The position numbers were made by a program, and so were the translations under genes. The notes below the pieces were generated by a model that made no database searches, was not told the DNA's origin, and saw only the letters and a list, made by a program, of their open reading frames with translations. From Streptomyces regalis (GTDB lineage Bacteria; Actinomycetota; Actinomycetes; Streptomycetales; Streptomycetaceae), in the NCBI RefSeq assembly GCF_001509475.1, contig NZ_LLZG01000390.1, positions 1 to 54,849 of the forward strand: 54,849 nucleotides of DNA, given 5' to 3'. Each line of letters begins with the position of its first letter. Position 1 is the first letter of the stretch. Shown here piece by piece: positions 32,177 through 40,507 of the stretch.

Positions 32177-33337
32177 GTGACGGATATGGGCGAAGAGCCG
32201 GACGAGCTGGCAGTTTCTCCGTTCAGGCGCAGGACCTTCCTGGCGTCGGCTGCGCTGGCGGCAGGCGCGCCGGCCGCGGTCGCCGGGTCCGCGCAGGCTG
32301 CCGGGCTGCCGGAGGGCGCGCCGCTCGCCACGCCCGGCCTCGGATCCGTGGCGCGCCTGCTGACCGTTCCCGAGGAGGGCCGCGGGGTCGGCTGGCTCAG
32401 GTCGGCCCTTCAGGTCGCCGTAGCACTCGAACTCGCCACCATCCCGCCGTACTTGTGCGGCTTGTGGTCCGTCAAGGACCGCGGCAGTGAGGTCGCGCGG
32501 CTCATCCGGCGCATCGTCGGCGACGAGATGTACCACCTGGGCATCGTCTGCAACCTGCTCGTGGCCGTGGGCGGGAGGCCGCAGATCAAGGCCGCCGCGC
32601 CCGTCTACCCCGGTCCGCTGCCCGGCGGTGTGCGGGCCGGGGTGACCGTGTACCTGTCGGGCCTGACCAAGCCCTTCGTGCGCGACGTGATGATGGCGAT
32701 CGAGGCCCCCGAGGAGTCACTCGTCCGCAGCGCGCAGACCTCGCCCACCGTCGGCGAGTTCTACGCCGACGTGCTGAAGGCGTTCCGGGTCGTGCAGCCG
32801 GAACTGTCGGTGCGGGGGCAGCTGTCCCAGTACGTCTTCTCCGACGACCTGTATCCGGTCGAGAACCTCGACCACGTCGAGCGCGCCATCGAGATCATCA
32901 GGGAGCAGGGCGAGGGCACCGCCAGTTCCCCGTCCGACTCCTTCGAGGACGACCACCCGGCGCACTACTACGCCTTCGGCGAGATCTACCACGGCCGGGA
33001 GCTGCGCGAGACCGACGACGGCTGGAAGTACGTGGGCGGACCCGTCCCCTTCCCCGACGTGCGCCCCATGGCCCGGCTCCCGGTCGGCGGCTGGCCCCGC
33101 CCAACGGGCCATGTCGCAGGGCTCCTGTTCCGTTTCGACGCCATCTACAGCACGGTGCTCGACACTCTTGACGTGGCCTGGGCCGGCGGCGGCCACCGCA
33201 CCCTGCGCGCGGCCATCCACTCCATGCGCGCAATGGAGGGCCCCGCCGTGGAACTGATGGAGACCCCGCTCCGCTACGCCCCGGGCACCTACGGCCCCCA
33301 GTTCCGCGCACTTCGCAAGCCACGTCGTGACGCGTGA
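32177..33337 (+). CDS. Tat-exported ferritin-like protein (VioB/RebD-type domain)
   Basis: Protein of 386 residues. A Tat-like signal (RRRTFLASAALAAGAPAAV, residues 17-35, cut near AQA) precedes a ferritin-like helical bundle. The core has VALELATIPPYLCGLWSVKD and RRIVGDEMYHLGIVCNLLVA (about residues 80-125), matching the PF12902 iminophenyl-pyruvate dimer synthase domain of VioB and RebD/StaD. Acidic and histidine residues (Glu, EMYH, then HYYAFGEIYHGREL near residue 255) may bind metal. In VioB-type enzymes the domain is part of a much larger protein for indolocarbazole or violacein synthesis; here it stands alone, exported and without pathway genes. Its reaction is unknown. Confidence 0.75.
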   Translation: MTDMGEEPDELAVSPFRRRTFLASAALAAGAPAAVAGSAQAAGLPEGAPLATPGLGSVARLLTVPEEGRGVGWLRSALQVAVALELATIPPYLCGLWSVKDRGSEVARLIRRIVGDEMYHLGIVCNLLVAVGGRPQIKAAAPVYPGPLPGGVRAGVTVYLSGLTKPFVRDVMMAIEAPEESLVRSAQTSPTVGEFYADVLKAFRVVQPELSVRGQLSQYVFSDDLYPVENLDHVERAIEIIREQGEGTASSPSDSFEDDHPAHYYAFGEIYHGRELRETDDGWKYVGGPVPFPDVRPMARLPVGGWPRPTGHVAGLLFRFDAIYSTVLDTLDVAWAGGGHRTLRAAIHSMRAMEGPAVELMETPLRYAPGTYGPQFRALRKPRRDA

Positions 33338-33380
33338 AGCAGTAGCTCCGTAGCCCCCCTGCATCCCCGCACCGCGAACC

Positions 33381-33415
33381 GAACCCCGGCGCCGGCCGTA
33401 CCCGTGCCGGGGTTC
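33381..33415. terminator. Bidirectional terminator hairpin
   Basis: GAACCCCGGC (33381-33390) and GCCGGGGTTC (33406-33415) pair perfectly around a 15-nt loop. It lies between the convergent ferritin-like and methyltransferase genes and can serve both. Confidence 0.75.
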
Positions 33416-33455
33416 GACCGTACGGTCGGCGAGGTCGAGGCCCGGCAGAAGCAGC

Positions 33456-34265
33456 TCAGTGGCGCGCTCGAGCGAGCAGCGCCGCATGCGGCAACGTCAG
33501 CACACCGGCTTCGTCGGCGAACTCCGCGCTGAAGAGATCGAAGTGGCGTTTGATCTCGGCCCGGATCCCCGGGGTCTGGCTCTGCACGATCTGACCGCCG
33601 AAGGCCACGCCGGCCGCAGGGCCGCTCCACCACTCCACGGCGTCGGCCCGGTGGTCCCAGCGCAAGGTCTCGCAGACCGCCTCGCGCAGCCCTGCCGCAT
33701 GCATCAGGCCGGTCAGGCCGCTCTCGTCACGGGGAAAGTCGTCCTCGGGGGCCAGTCCTGCGGGCAGGTGCGCGGGACGTACCGCGCCCGCGGCTTGGAT
33801 CGCGCGCCCGAGCAGAGCCTGGCCCGGGGCCGGTGGCGCCGCCCAGATCGTCAGCGCGATCCAGCCGTTCGGCCGGACGACGCGGCGCAGCTCGGCGAGG
33901 GCGAGCTTGGGCCGGCCGACATGGTTCAGCACGAAGTTGGCCACGACGGCATCGAACTGCCCGTCGCCGAAGGGAAGCTCGGGAAGGGCAGCCACGCGTA
34001 CGTCGGCCTCAGGTGCGGCCCGCAGGGCGAGCTGAACCATGGTCGGTTCTGCGTCCACGGCCGTCACCCTCGCACCCCGGGCACATGCGGCAGCGGCCAC
34101 TGTCCCCGGCCCGGTCCCCACATCCAGTACCCGCACGCCTGGCCGAACCTCAGCGGCGTCGAGCAACCGCGGCACGGGATGCCCGCACAGCCTGGCAAAG
34201 CTTCCGGCATAGGCAGCCGCCCGGCCTGCCCACATCAGCCGCTCACTCGTATCGAAGCTCGTCAT
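33456..34265 (-). CDS. SAM-dependent methyltransferase (class I)
   Basis: Protein of 269 residues. Rossmann-like SAM motifs: VRVLDVGTGPGTVAAAACAR (motif I), VTAVDAEPTMVQLA (motif II, acidic residue), FDAVVANFVLNHV (motif IV) and LRRVVRPNGWIALTIWA. The family resembles UbiE/MenG-type and small-molecule methyltransferases; the substrate is not evident. The ATG at 34265 (MTSFDTSERL) is preferred to one 21 codons upstream, since conserved sequence begins after it. It lies just downstream of the truncated TPR gene on the same strand, with a 75-bp gap, and converges on the ferritin-like gene. Confidence 0.8.
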   Translation of the reverse strand: MTSFDTSERLMWAGRAAAYAGSFARLCGHPVPRLLDAAEVRPGVRVLDVGTGPGTVAAAACARGARVTAVDAEPTMVQLALRAAPEADVRVAALPELPFGDGQFDAVVANFVLNHVGRPKLALAELRRVVRPNGWIALTIWAAPPAPGQALLGRAIQAAGAVRPAHLPAGLAPEDDFPRDESGLTGLMHAAGLREAVCETLRWDHRADAVEWWSGPAAGVAFGGQIVQSQTPGIRAEIKRHFDLFSAEFADEAGVLTLPHAALLARARH

Positions 34266-34340
34266 CGACACCCTGACCCCTCTCTGTCGGCTGCGCGGCG
34301 GAGCCCCGCCCTGGACCAAGATCGACACCTTGCCTCGACC

Positions 34341-35339
34341 CTAACCCGCCGTCAGATCGTCGAGTTCGCGCAGGAGTGCGCGGACCTGGGCCACGTCCGC
34401 TTCGGGCGCGTTGGCGTCGAGGTAGATGCCGAGGGCCTCGTGCAGGGCCTGCCGGGCCGGTTCCACGACGCCTGTCGCGCGGTGGGGCTGGCTCAGGTGG
34501 ACCAGGGTCTCGGCCTCGTTGTAGCGGTGGCCCAGGGTGCGGTTGAGGGCCAGGCTGTGTTCGTAGCAGTCGACGGCGTTCTGGTGGTCGCCGAGCTGGT
34601 GGTAGGCGTAGCCGAGGGTGTCCCACGTGCCGGCCTGGCCTCGTTCGTCGCCCAGCTCGCGCTGGATGGCCAGGGCCTGCCGGCAGTGGCGTACCGCTGC
34701 GGCGTGGTCGCCGAGCTGGGCATGATCCCAGGCCACCGCGTTCAGGGCGCGGGCCCGTCCCGGGAGGTGGTCGAGCGAGGTGAACAGGCCGACGGCTTGC
34801 CGGTCGTGCCGGAGCGCCGCGGGCCTGTCGTCCTGACGTTCGTACAGCCAGCCCAGGGCGAGGTGGGTGTGGGCGGCCGAGCGGAGGTCGCCGCTCGCCT
34901 CCGACAGGGCGAGCGCGTGGGCCAGTTCGTGGTGGGCCTCGGCGAAGCGGGCGGTCTCCGTGCACGCCCAGGCGAGGGCTCGATGGGACTCGGCCCGGGC
35001 GGCCGGGTCCCCGAGACGGACGGCGGCGGCGAGGGCGGTGGTGTGCACGGCGGTGACGTCGGCCCAGCGTCCCCGGCGGGCGAGGAAGGTCGTGAGAGCC
35101 CAGGCCAGCCGCCAAGCCTGGGTGTCGTGTCCGGTGCGTACGGCGTGCTCGACGGCCGCCGTCAGGGCGGTGTGCTCGCGGGTGAACCACGCCATGGCCT
35201 CGTCGTGCGTGGCGAGTTCCTCGGGTCGGGCACCGTCCGCCGCCGGGGCCGGTGGGAGAGGGTCGCGGTGGGGCAGCAGGAGGCGGTCGGCGGCGTATGC
35301 CGTGTGCGCGTAGTGGTCGAGTACGCGGGTCAGGGCCAC
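34341..35339 (-). pseudogene. 5'-truncated SARP/AfsR-type regulator, TPR part only
   Basis: The 332-residue frame consists of tetratricopeptide repeats, for example TWDTLGYAYHQLGDHQNAVD followed by CYEHSLALNRTLGH. It begins with LDHYAHTAYAADRLLLPHRD, a phrase normally found between the NB-ARC ATPase and the TPR region of AfsR/SARP or LuxR-type regulators. The DNA-binding and NB-ARC domains expected before it, about 600 residues, are missing; upstream lies the end of the ThuA gene. A GTG at 35339 with a GGAG site could still start translation, so a stand-alone TPR protein is possible. It is called a truncated gene by comparison with the family. Confidence 0.7.
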
Positions 35340-35366
35340 TCCGAGGAGTGGCCCTCCGTCGTGCTT

Positions 35367-36014
35367 CTAAGCCAGTTTCGCCGCCCAGTTGATCCCGCCG
35401 AGCAGGTGGGCGCGGAAGTCCGGATCCTCGTACGCCTCGGCGGCATGTCCGAGCGCCGTGTAGAAGACGCGCCCTGCCCCCTGCTCACGGCACCACACCA
35501 GCGGATGGTCCTCACCCATGCCGCCACCGTCGTACGACGACTCGTCGGCGCAGGCCAACACCCGTACCGCGCCCCGGGGGTTGGTGCGGAAGTCGTACCA
35601 CTCGTCGACGAAGTCCCATACGGCGGACAGGTGCCGGGTGGCCGGATGGTCGGCGTCCTCCACGACCACCTTGCCGGGCTGGTATTCGGGGTGCCGGTCG
35701 AACCGCGCGCCCAACAGCTCGCCGTAGTACGGCCAGTCGTACTCGGTGCAGGCCGCCGCGTGTACGCCGACGAAGCCGCCGCCCGACTCGACGTACGCGG
35801 CGAGCCGCTCGCGCCCGGCGGGAGTGAGCACCTCGCCGCTGGTGGAGAGGAACACGACGGCCGCGTAACCGTCGAGGGTTTTCTCGAAGGCCGCGAGATC
35901 CTCGGTGTGGTCCACCTCGAAGTCGCCGATGGTGCGGACGGCTTCGACGCCGGCCGGGATGGAGTCGTGCCGGTAGGCGGTGGTGCGGGTGTGGACGAGG
36001 AGTCGTGCGGCCAT
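35367..36014 (-). CDS. ThuA-like (trehalose utilisation) domain protein
   Basis: Protein of 215 residues with a class I glutamine amidotransferase-like flavodoxin fold. Seen: LLVHTRTTAYRHDSIPAGVE at the start, VVFLSTSGEVLTPAGRERLA, GGGFVGVHAAACTEYDWPYY (residues about 79-98), and HPLVWCREQGAGRVFYTALGH. ThuA-like proteins are linked to sugar-oxidising pathways, but the biochemical role of the actinobacterial stand-alone form is not known. The ATG at 36014 has TAGGCT about 9 nt upstream, suggesting a leaderless transcript. It is divergent from the DUF5954 gene across two perfect palindromes. Confidence 0.85.
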   Translation of the reverse strand: MAARLLVHTRTTAYRHDSIPAGVEAVRTIGDFEVDHTEDLAAFEKTLDGYAAVVFLSTSGEVLTPAGRERLAAYVESGGGFVGVHAAACTEYDWPYYGELLGARFDRHPEYQPGKVVVEDADHPATRHLSAVWDFVDEWYDFRTNPRGAVRVLACADESSYDGGGMGEDHPLVWCREQGAGRVFYTALGHAAEAYEDPDFRAHLLGGINWAAKLA

Positions 36015-36056
36015 ACGGCCGAGCCTAGGCGAGCTGAGGGCTCGGTCCCACTGCTG

Positions 36057-36085
36057 CCGGTGATCCGAAAATTTCGGATCACCGG
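36057..36085. promoter_or_regulatory. Perfect 29-nt palindrome between divergent genes
   Basis: The arms CCGGTGATCCGAAA (36057-36070) and TTTCGGATCACCGG (36072-36085) are perfectly complementary about a single central A. It lies about 40 bp upstream of thuA and 70 bp upstream of the DUF5954 start. It may be an operator or a cruciform or hairpin. Confidence 0.85.
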
Positions 36086-36091
36086 GACACT

Positions 36092-36111
36092 CCAACAACC
36101 CGGGTTGTTGG
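36092..36111. promoter_or_regulatory. Perfect 20-bp palindrome between divergent genes
   Basis: CCAACAACCC (36092-36101) is followed directly by its reverse complement GGGTTGTTGG (36102-36111). It starts 6 bp after the previous palindrome and differs from it in sequence. Confidence 0.85.
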
Positions 36112-36157
36112 GTCGCTTCACGCCCACACACACTCCCACCCCGGCAACAATGTGTGC

Positions 36158-37183
36158 ATGACCCATGACTGGCAGCAACAGATCCACGCCCTCCACGACG
36201 AGTTGATCCGCCGTGACGACCCCGCCGCCTGGGTGCGGGAGGCCGACGCGGTGGATGCCTCCGTGCTGTATCCCGGGTTCGCCCTGCGTGGGCCGGTGTT
36301 CGGGGTCGCCGTACAGGATCCGGCGGTGGGGCCCGAGTGGCGGGTGCTGAAGCCGGTCGTGAACGGGATGCCGCAGATGTGCCGGGACTCGCTGAACACC
36401 TATCTGTGGTTCCGTGCGAAGGACGACACCGACGATCCGGCCGTACGGCGTGAACTGCTCGCCGCCGTGGACGTGTTGGACCGGGAGCCGGTGAACGAGG
36501 TCGAGGCGTGCGGGGCGCGGTACCGGATCGTGCGCGGAGACGAGTTCACGCGGTGCGACGGCGACAACCGTTTGGAGCCGCCTCGGCCCACCGACCCGGA
36601 GCCCGCGGAGCGGACCTGGGACCGGCGCGCCGACCACACCCCCTCCCCCGACCTGGACTTCGTCCTCGACCCGGAACGTGTGGAGGGCGGCCCGATGACG
36701 GGCGCCCTGCTGGCGGCGCTGCGGGACTTCGCGTACCGGGGCGTGCGGTTCCCCTTCGACCTGCGCAGGGACTCGGAGCGGGCGGTGCGTTCGCACCCGC
36801 AGGTCGTGCTGTTGCCCACGTGTTTCGGCGTGGTCGAGCGCGAACGGACCGGCTGGGAGCCGGCCCTCGCCCTCCAGTCCACCCCGCACGACGCACGGCG
36901 CGTGCTCTACGACGCGATGGGCGAGATGTGGCCCATGCTCTACAAGTTCGACGACGAGAAGAAGGCCGTGTACGAGAAGGCGGCCGAGGAGTTCCGGGCG
37001 CTGGAGCGCGCCGACGAGGCCCGTGTGGCGGGCCGTGTGTTCCGGGTCTGCCGTGCCGAGCGCCTGCTGCGCATGGGTCCCGACGGTCCGGAGACCCCGC
37101 GCCCGTCGGACGTCGACGAGTACGGTCCGATGAAGATCCATCCGACGCTGCTGGAGGACGGCACCGTCGTCTTCGACGAGTGA
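36158..37183 (+). CDS. DUF5954 family protein
   Basis: Protein of 341 residues of a family largely confined to streptomycetes and of unknown function. Recognisable blocks: WQQQIHALHDELIRRDDPAAW, GFALRGPVFGVAVQDPAVGP, LNTYLWFRAKDDTDDPAVRR, and a conserved C-terminal VFRVCRAERLLRMGPDGPET. It has no signal peptide or membrane segment. The ATG at 36158 is used; AACAAT about 8 nt before it could be a -10 box for a leaderless transcript. An in-frame GTG lies 6 nt upstream. The gene ends in an 18-bp tandem repeat that includes the stop codon. Confidence 0.75.
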   Translation: MTHDWQQQIHALHDELIRRDDPAAWVREADAVDASVLYPGFALRGPVFGVAVQDPAVGPEWRVLKPVVNGMPQMCRDSLNTYLWFRAKDDTDDPAVRRELLAAVDVLDREPVNEVEACGARYRIVRGDEFTRCDGDNRLEPPRPTDPEPAERTWDRRADHTPSPDLDFVLDPERVEGGPMTGALLAALRDFAYRGVRFPFDLRRDSERAVRSHPQVVLLPTCFGVVERERTGWEPALALQSTPHDARRVLYDAMGEMWPMLYKFDDEKKAVYEKAAEEFRALERADEARVAGRVFRVCRAERLLRMGPDGPETPRPSDVDEYGPMKIHPTLLEDGTVVFDE

Positions 37184-37206
37184 GGCCGCTTCGACGAGTG
37201 AGGCCG
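37171..37206. repeat. 18-bp tandem repeat spanning the DUF5954 stop codon
   Basis: CTTCGACGAGTGAGGCCG occurs twice in a row (37171-37188 and 37189-37206). Each copy reads FDE-stop in the gene's frame, so the second copy is an untranslated duplicate of the C-terminal codons. Confidence 0.9.
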
Positions 37207-37268
37207 CCGGTCCGTCCTGGCGCACAGGTGTTCCATAATGCAGGCTGCTCTGCGTAGCCTCGGCTGCG

Positions 37269-37901
37269 ATGAACGCCATCCCCGCGCTCCTGGACCATCT
37301 CGTCCTCGCGACCCCGGACCTGGCCGCCACGGTCGCCGACTTCGCCCGACGCACCGGCGTCACCCCGGCCCCGGGCGGCGTGCACATCGGGCTCGGCACC
37401 CGCAACTATCTGGTGTCCCTGGGCAGTACGAGCTACCTGGAGATCATCGGCCCGGATCCCGAGCAGTCGGCGCCCGGGCAGCCCCGCCCCTTCGAGGTCG
37501 ACGGACTCACCACCGCGCGCACGGTCACCTGGGCGATCAGCCCGCCCGACCTGGACGCGGCCATCGCGGCCGCCCGGGCCCAGGGGTACGACCCCGGCCC
37601 GGCGCAGGCGATGAGCCGCCGCAGACCCGACGGCACCCTGCTGCAATGGCGGCTCACCGACGGCGACGACGCCCACCCCTCCGGCCTGGTCCCCTTCCTC
37701 ATCGACTGGAGCGCCACGGTCCACCCCACCGCCTCGGACCTGCCCACCACCCCGCTGCTGTCCCTGTCCGCGAGCGCCCCCGAGCCGGACGAGATCCGGC
37801 CCCTGCTGGCGGCACTCGGCACGGACCTCGACCTCACGACGGGACCGGTGGGGATGTCCTTCACGGTGGACACGCCTCTGGGACCGGTGACCTTCCACTA
37901 G
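37269..37901 (+). CDS. VOC (glyoxalase-like) family protein
   Basis: Protein of 210 residues with a glyoxalase-like domain of the VOC superfamily: LLDHLVLATPDLAATVADFA at the start, then GGVHIGLGTRNYLVSLGSTS and YLEIIGPDPEQ (the usual His and Glu metal-ligand positions), and PFLIDWSATVHPT near residue 145. Related proteins are usually annotated only as VOC; no substrate is inferred. TAGCCT lies about 8 nt before the ATG, as for other leaderless starts in this window. It is convergent with the AraC gene. Confidence 0.8.
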   Translation: MNAIPALLDHLVLATPDLAATVADFARRTGVTPAPGGVHIGLGTRNYLVSLGSTSYLEIIGPDPEQSAPGQPRPFEVDGLTTARTVTWAISPPDLDAAIAAARAQGYDPGPAQAMSRRRPDGTLLQWRLTDGDDAHPSGLVPFLIDWSATVHPTASDLPTTPLLSLSASAPEPDEIRPLLAALGTDLDLTTGPVGMSFTVDTPLGPVTFH

Positions 37902-37987
37902 GCGCCCGACAGGCCGTCCGGCGGGGGTCCGGCGGGGTGTCTGTCCCGCAGCCGGCAACAAGCTGCACCCCAACGGCGATTCCCGCC

Positions 37988-38968
37988 CTACCCCACAGCC
38001 ACCCGCGCCCGATGCTCCTGCGGGCTCACTCCATAGACCCGCTTGAACGCACTGGACAGAGCAAACGCGCTCCCGTAACCCACCCGCCGCGCAATGGCAT
38101 CCAACGTGTCGTCGGTATCGCGCAGCGCATCCGCCGCCAGCGCGAGCCGCCACCCCGTGAGGTACGTCATCGGCGGCTCCCCCACCAGTTCCGTGAAGCG
38201 GCGGCCCAGCGCGGCCCGGGACACCCCCGCCTTGGCGGCCAGCGAGGCCACCGTCCAGGGGTGCGCGGGGTCGTCCTGGACCAGGCGCAGGACACGGCCG
38301 ACGACCGGGTCCGCCAGTGCCCGGTACCAGGCCGGGGCCTCTGCCTCCGGGCGGGAGAACCAGGCCCTGAGCGCGGCGATGACCAGCAGGTCGAGCAGGC
38401 GGTCCAGGACGACCTCCTGGCCGGGTTCGTCGCGGACGATCTCCTCCATGAGGTAGGGCGTGAGGGGGCAGTTCCACACGTCGGCCGTGAGCAGCAGCAG
38501 CGGCGGCAAGGCGTTCAGCAGCCGCCCGCTGATCTCGCCCTGCCACAGATACGTGCCGATCAGCATCACGGCCGAGCCGTCGAGCCGGTCTCCCCAGGTG
38601 CGTACGCCCAGGTCCATCGAGCCGTTGAGGGAGCGGCCGTCGGGGTAGCGGCACTCGGCGCCCGGGAGGATCAGGGCCTGGGGCGCGGTGGCGGGGTCGT
38701 CGGCGCAGGTGTAGGGGTCGGGGCCGCGGGCGATGGCGAGGTCGCCGGGGCGCAGCCGGATCCTCCCCCAGCCTTCGGCCGGGGGGACCCCCATCTCGCT
38801 TCGCTCGCCCTGGTCCGGGATCACCCAGGCTTCGCCGCGGACCATGACCATGACGGTGAGCGGGGCGCGGTCCTCGATGCGGATGGACCAGGGCGGCTCG
38901 AAGCACGCGCGGATCATGAAGGCGCCACGCGCGCGTGGACCCTCCAACAGGCCTGCAAGGGCGTCCAT
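37988..38968 (-). CDS. AraC-family transcriptional regulator
   Basis: Protein of 326 residues. The N-terminal cupin-type sensor (about residues 1-190) has CADDPATAPQALILPGAECR. The C-terminal AraC DNA-binding domain has two HTH units: WTVASLAAKAGVSRAALGRR and DAIARRVGYGSAFALSSAFK, ending RVYGVSPQEHRAR. Residues 53-68 (QGERSEMGVPPAEGWG) are encoded by a palindromic streptomycete repeat and interrupt the sensor domain. It is divergent from the NmrA-like gene at 39049, which it may control. Confidence 0.88.
   Translation of the reverse strand: MDALAGLLEGPRARGAFMIRACFEPPWSIRIEDRAPLTVMVMVRGEAWVIPDQGERSEMGVPPAEGWGRIRLRPGDLAIARGPDPYTCADDPATAPQALILPGAECRYPDGRSLNGSMDLGVRTWGDRLDGSAVMLIGTYLWQGEISGRLLNALPPLLLLTADVWNCPLTPYLMEEIVRDEPGQEVVLDRLLDLLVIAALRAWFSRPEAEAPAWYRALADPVVGRVLRLVQDDPAHPWTVASLAAKAGVSRAALGRRFTELVGEPPMTYLTGWRLALAADALRDTDDTLDAIARRVGYGSAFALSSAFKRVYGVSPQEHRARVAVG
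38762..38809. repeat. Palindromic repeat inserted in frame in the AraC gene
   Basis: The plus strand has CCTCCCCCAGCC, TTCGGCCGGGG, GGACCCCCATCTC and GCTTCGCTCG in sequence. This GC-rich repeat type (short CCCCCA/TGGGGG arms plus a GCGAAGCGA-like end) is familiar from streptomycete intergenic regions. Here it lies within coding sequence and preserves the frame, adding about 16 residues to the protein. Confidence 0.6.
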
Positions 38969-39048
38969 GCCGTCAGCGTAGACGTCCGCGCATGGGAATG
39001 AGCCGTTCAGCGATGGGCTGTTGGGGAGCGCGACCGTTGACTGGAGGC

Positions 39049-39900
39049 ATGACGGAAAACGCAGCCGACACGGCGAACACGCAGCGGATGACGGTAGTGG
39101 TGACCGGTGCCTCGGGTCGTACGGGGAGCCGGGTGGCGCAGGCGGCGCGCGGGGCGGGGCTCACGGTGCGGGCCGCGTCCCGGGCGCAGGGCTTCGACTG
39201 GGAGGACCCGACGACGTGGGCGGAGCTCCTGCGCGACGCGGACGCGGCGTATCTGATGTACCCGTCCGACATCGGCTCCCCGGCAGCGGCCGAGGGCATC
39301 GGCGCGCTCGCCCGGAAGGCGGTCGGGCTCGGCGTACGACGGCTGGTGCTGCTGTCGGCCCGCGGCGAGGACCAGGCGCTGCCGGCCGAGGAGGCGCTGA
39401 AGTCGTCCGGCGCGGACTGGACGATCGTACGGGCGACGTGGTTCTCGCAGAACTTCAGCGAGGGGCCCCTGGTGGAGGGGATGATCCACGGAGAGCTGGT
39501 GTTTCCGGCGGGTGAGGTCAAGGAGCCGTTCGTCGACGTGCGGGACATCGCGGACGTCGTGGTGGCCGTGCTGACGTCCGGGGACCGGTATGCGGGACGG
39601 ACGCTGGAGCTGACCGGGCCGCGGCTGCTGTCCTGGCGTGCGGCGGTCGCGGAGATCTCCGAGGCGACGGGCGCCACGATCACGTACACGCCGGTCCCGG
39701 TACGCGCCTACGGCGAGGCCCTGACCGGCTTCGGCGTCCCGCCCGAGGAAGTGGACCTCCTGATGGAGGTCTTCGAAGCCCTCATGGACGGCCGCAACGC
39801 CCATGTCACAGACGACGTCCGCGAGGTGCTGGGCCGGAAGCCACGGGACTTCGACGACTTCGCGCGGGAGGCCGCGGCGGCAGGGACATGGAAGGCGTGA
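39049..39900 (+). CDS. NmrA-like NAD(P)-binding oxidoreductase
   Basis: Protein of about 283 residues of the atypical short-chain dehydrogenase/NmrA group. The nucleotide-binding loop is VVTGASGRTGSRVAQAARGA (about residues 18-37). Also seen are VRRLVLLSARGEDQAL, the ADWTIVRATWFSQNFSEGPL block and VKEPFVDVRDIADVVVAVLT, found in NAD(P)H azoreductase-like proteins. Activity is uncertain; some members only sense NADP. The GGAGG is only 1 nt from ATG 39049, so the start may lie a few codons later (for example the methionine before TVVVTG). The 3' end was duplicated in tandem downstream. Confidence 0.8.
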   Translation: MTENAADTANTQRMTVVVTGASGRTGSRVAQAARGAGLTVRAASRAQGFDWEDPTTWAELLRDADAAYLMYPSDIGSPAAAEGIGALARKAVGLGVRRLVLLSARGEDQALPAEEALKSSGADWTIVRATWFSQNFSEGPLVEGMIHGELVFPAGEVKEPFVDVRDIADVVVAVLTSGDRYAGRTLELTGPRLLSWRAAVAEISEATGATITYTPVPVRAYGEALTGFGVPPEEVDLLMEVFEALMDGRNAHVTDDVREVLGRKPRDFDDFAREAAAAGTWKA

Positions 39901-40340
39901 ATGATCGGCCGCTGCCCGAGCCCGACTCACCACGGACGACAACACCCACCACCGCCACCTCCACTCTCCGCCCCGAGGTCGCTGAACCTCAACACCGCTC
40001 ATCCGATCCCCTCACCCCCGGCCACGCACGACGTCCGCGAGGTGCCGGGCCGGGCCAGGCGCCACGGAACATCGGCGACTTCGCCAGGAAGGCCACGACG
40101 GCGGGGACGTGGAAAGCGTGAACGGCCGGTCACCGGCACCCGGCATCGCCCGAGCCAGACTCTCCACGGGCGACAACACCCACCCCTGACACCTCCGCTC
40201 AACGCCACGAGGTGACTGAAACTCAACGCCGCTCAGCCGATCCCCTCAAGCCCTGCCCTCGCCGGTCGGTCACCGGCGCCCGGCGTCGCCTGAGTCCGGC
40301 TGCCCGCGGGGTGCGAGACCCGGCGCTGACACCACGGCTC
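39816..40340 (+). repeat. Diverged tandem duplication of the NmrA gene 3' end
   Basis: A unit of about 211 bp beginning ACGACGTCCGCGAGGTG occurs at 39816, covering the last 28 codons of the gene and its downstream DNA. It recurs at 40027, where ACATCGGCGACTTCGCC and GGGACGTGGAAAGCGTGA echo the original C-terminus and stop (DFARKATTAGTWKA). A partial third copy starts near 40269 (CGGTCACCGGCGCCCGGCGT). The copies are diverged and have indels, so this is an old duplication. This explains most of the 39901-40507 gap; no gene is seen there. Confidence 0.8.
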
Positions 40341-40372
40341 TCCGCCGCGAAGGCGCTCAGTCGCGGCGACAA

Positions 40373-40460
40373 CTCAGCCTCGACAGCGTTCAGCCGTGGC
40401 TCCGCTCAGCCTCGACGGCGTTCACGGGCGACGGCGCTCGGCCGCGACGGCGGAGTCTGG
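40373..40460. repeat. 32-bp imperfect tandem repeats
   Basis: Units beginning CTCAGCCTCGAC start at 40373 and 40405, with a weaker third at 40437 (CTCGGCCGCGAC), giving a strict 32-bp spacing. They lie downstream of the yihY-like gene and after the larger duplication. Confidence 0.7.
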
Positions 40461-40507
40461 CAGCGCCGAGCGCCTGGCGCCGGGACCCCGCCGGCTGGCA
40501 GCCCCCG

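Noticed and set aside
40373..40460. A CRISPR array at the 32-bp repeats
   Set aside because: The repeats are imperfect and contiguous with no spacers, and no cas genes are nearby.
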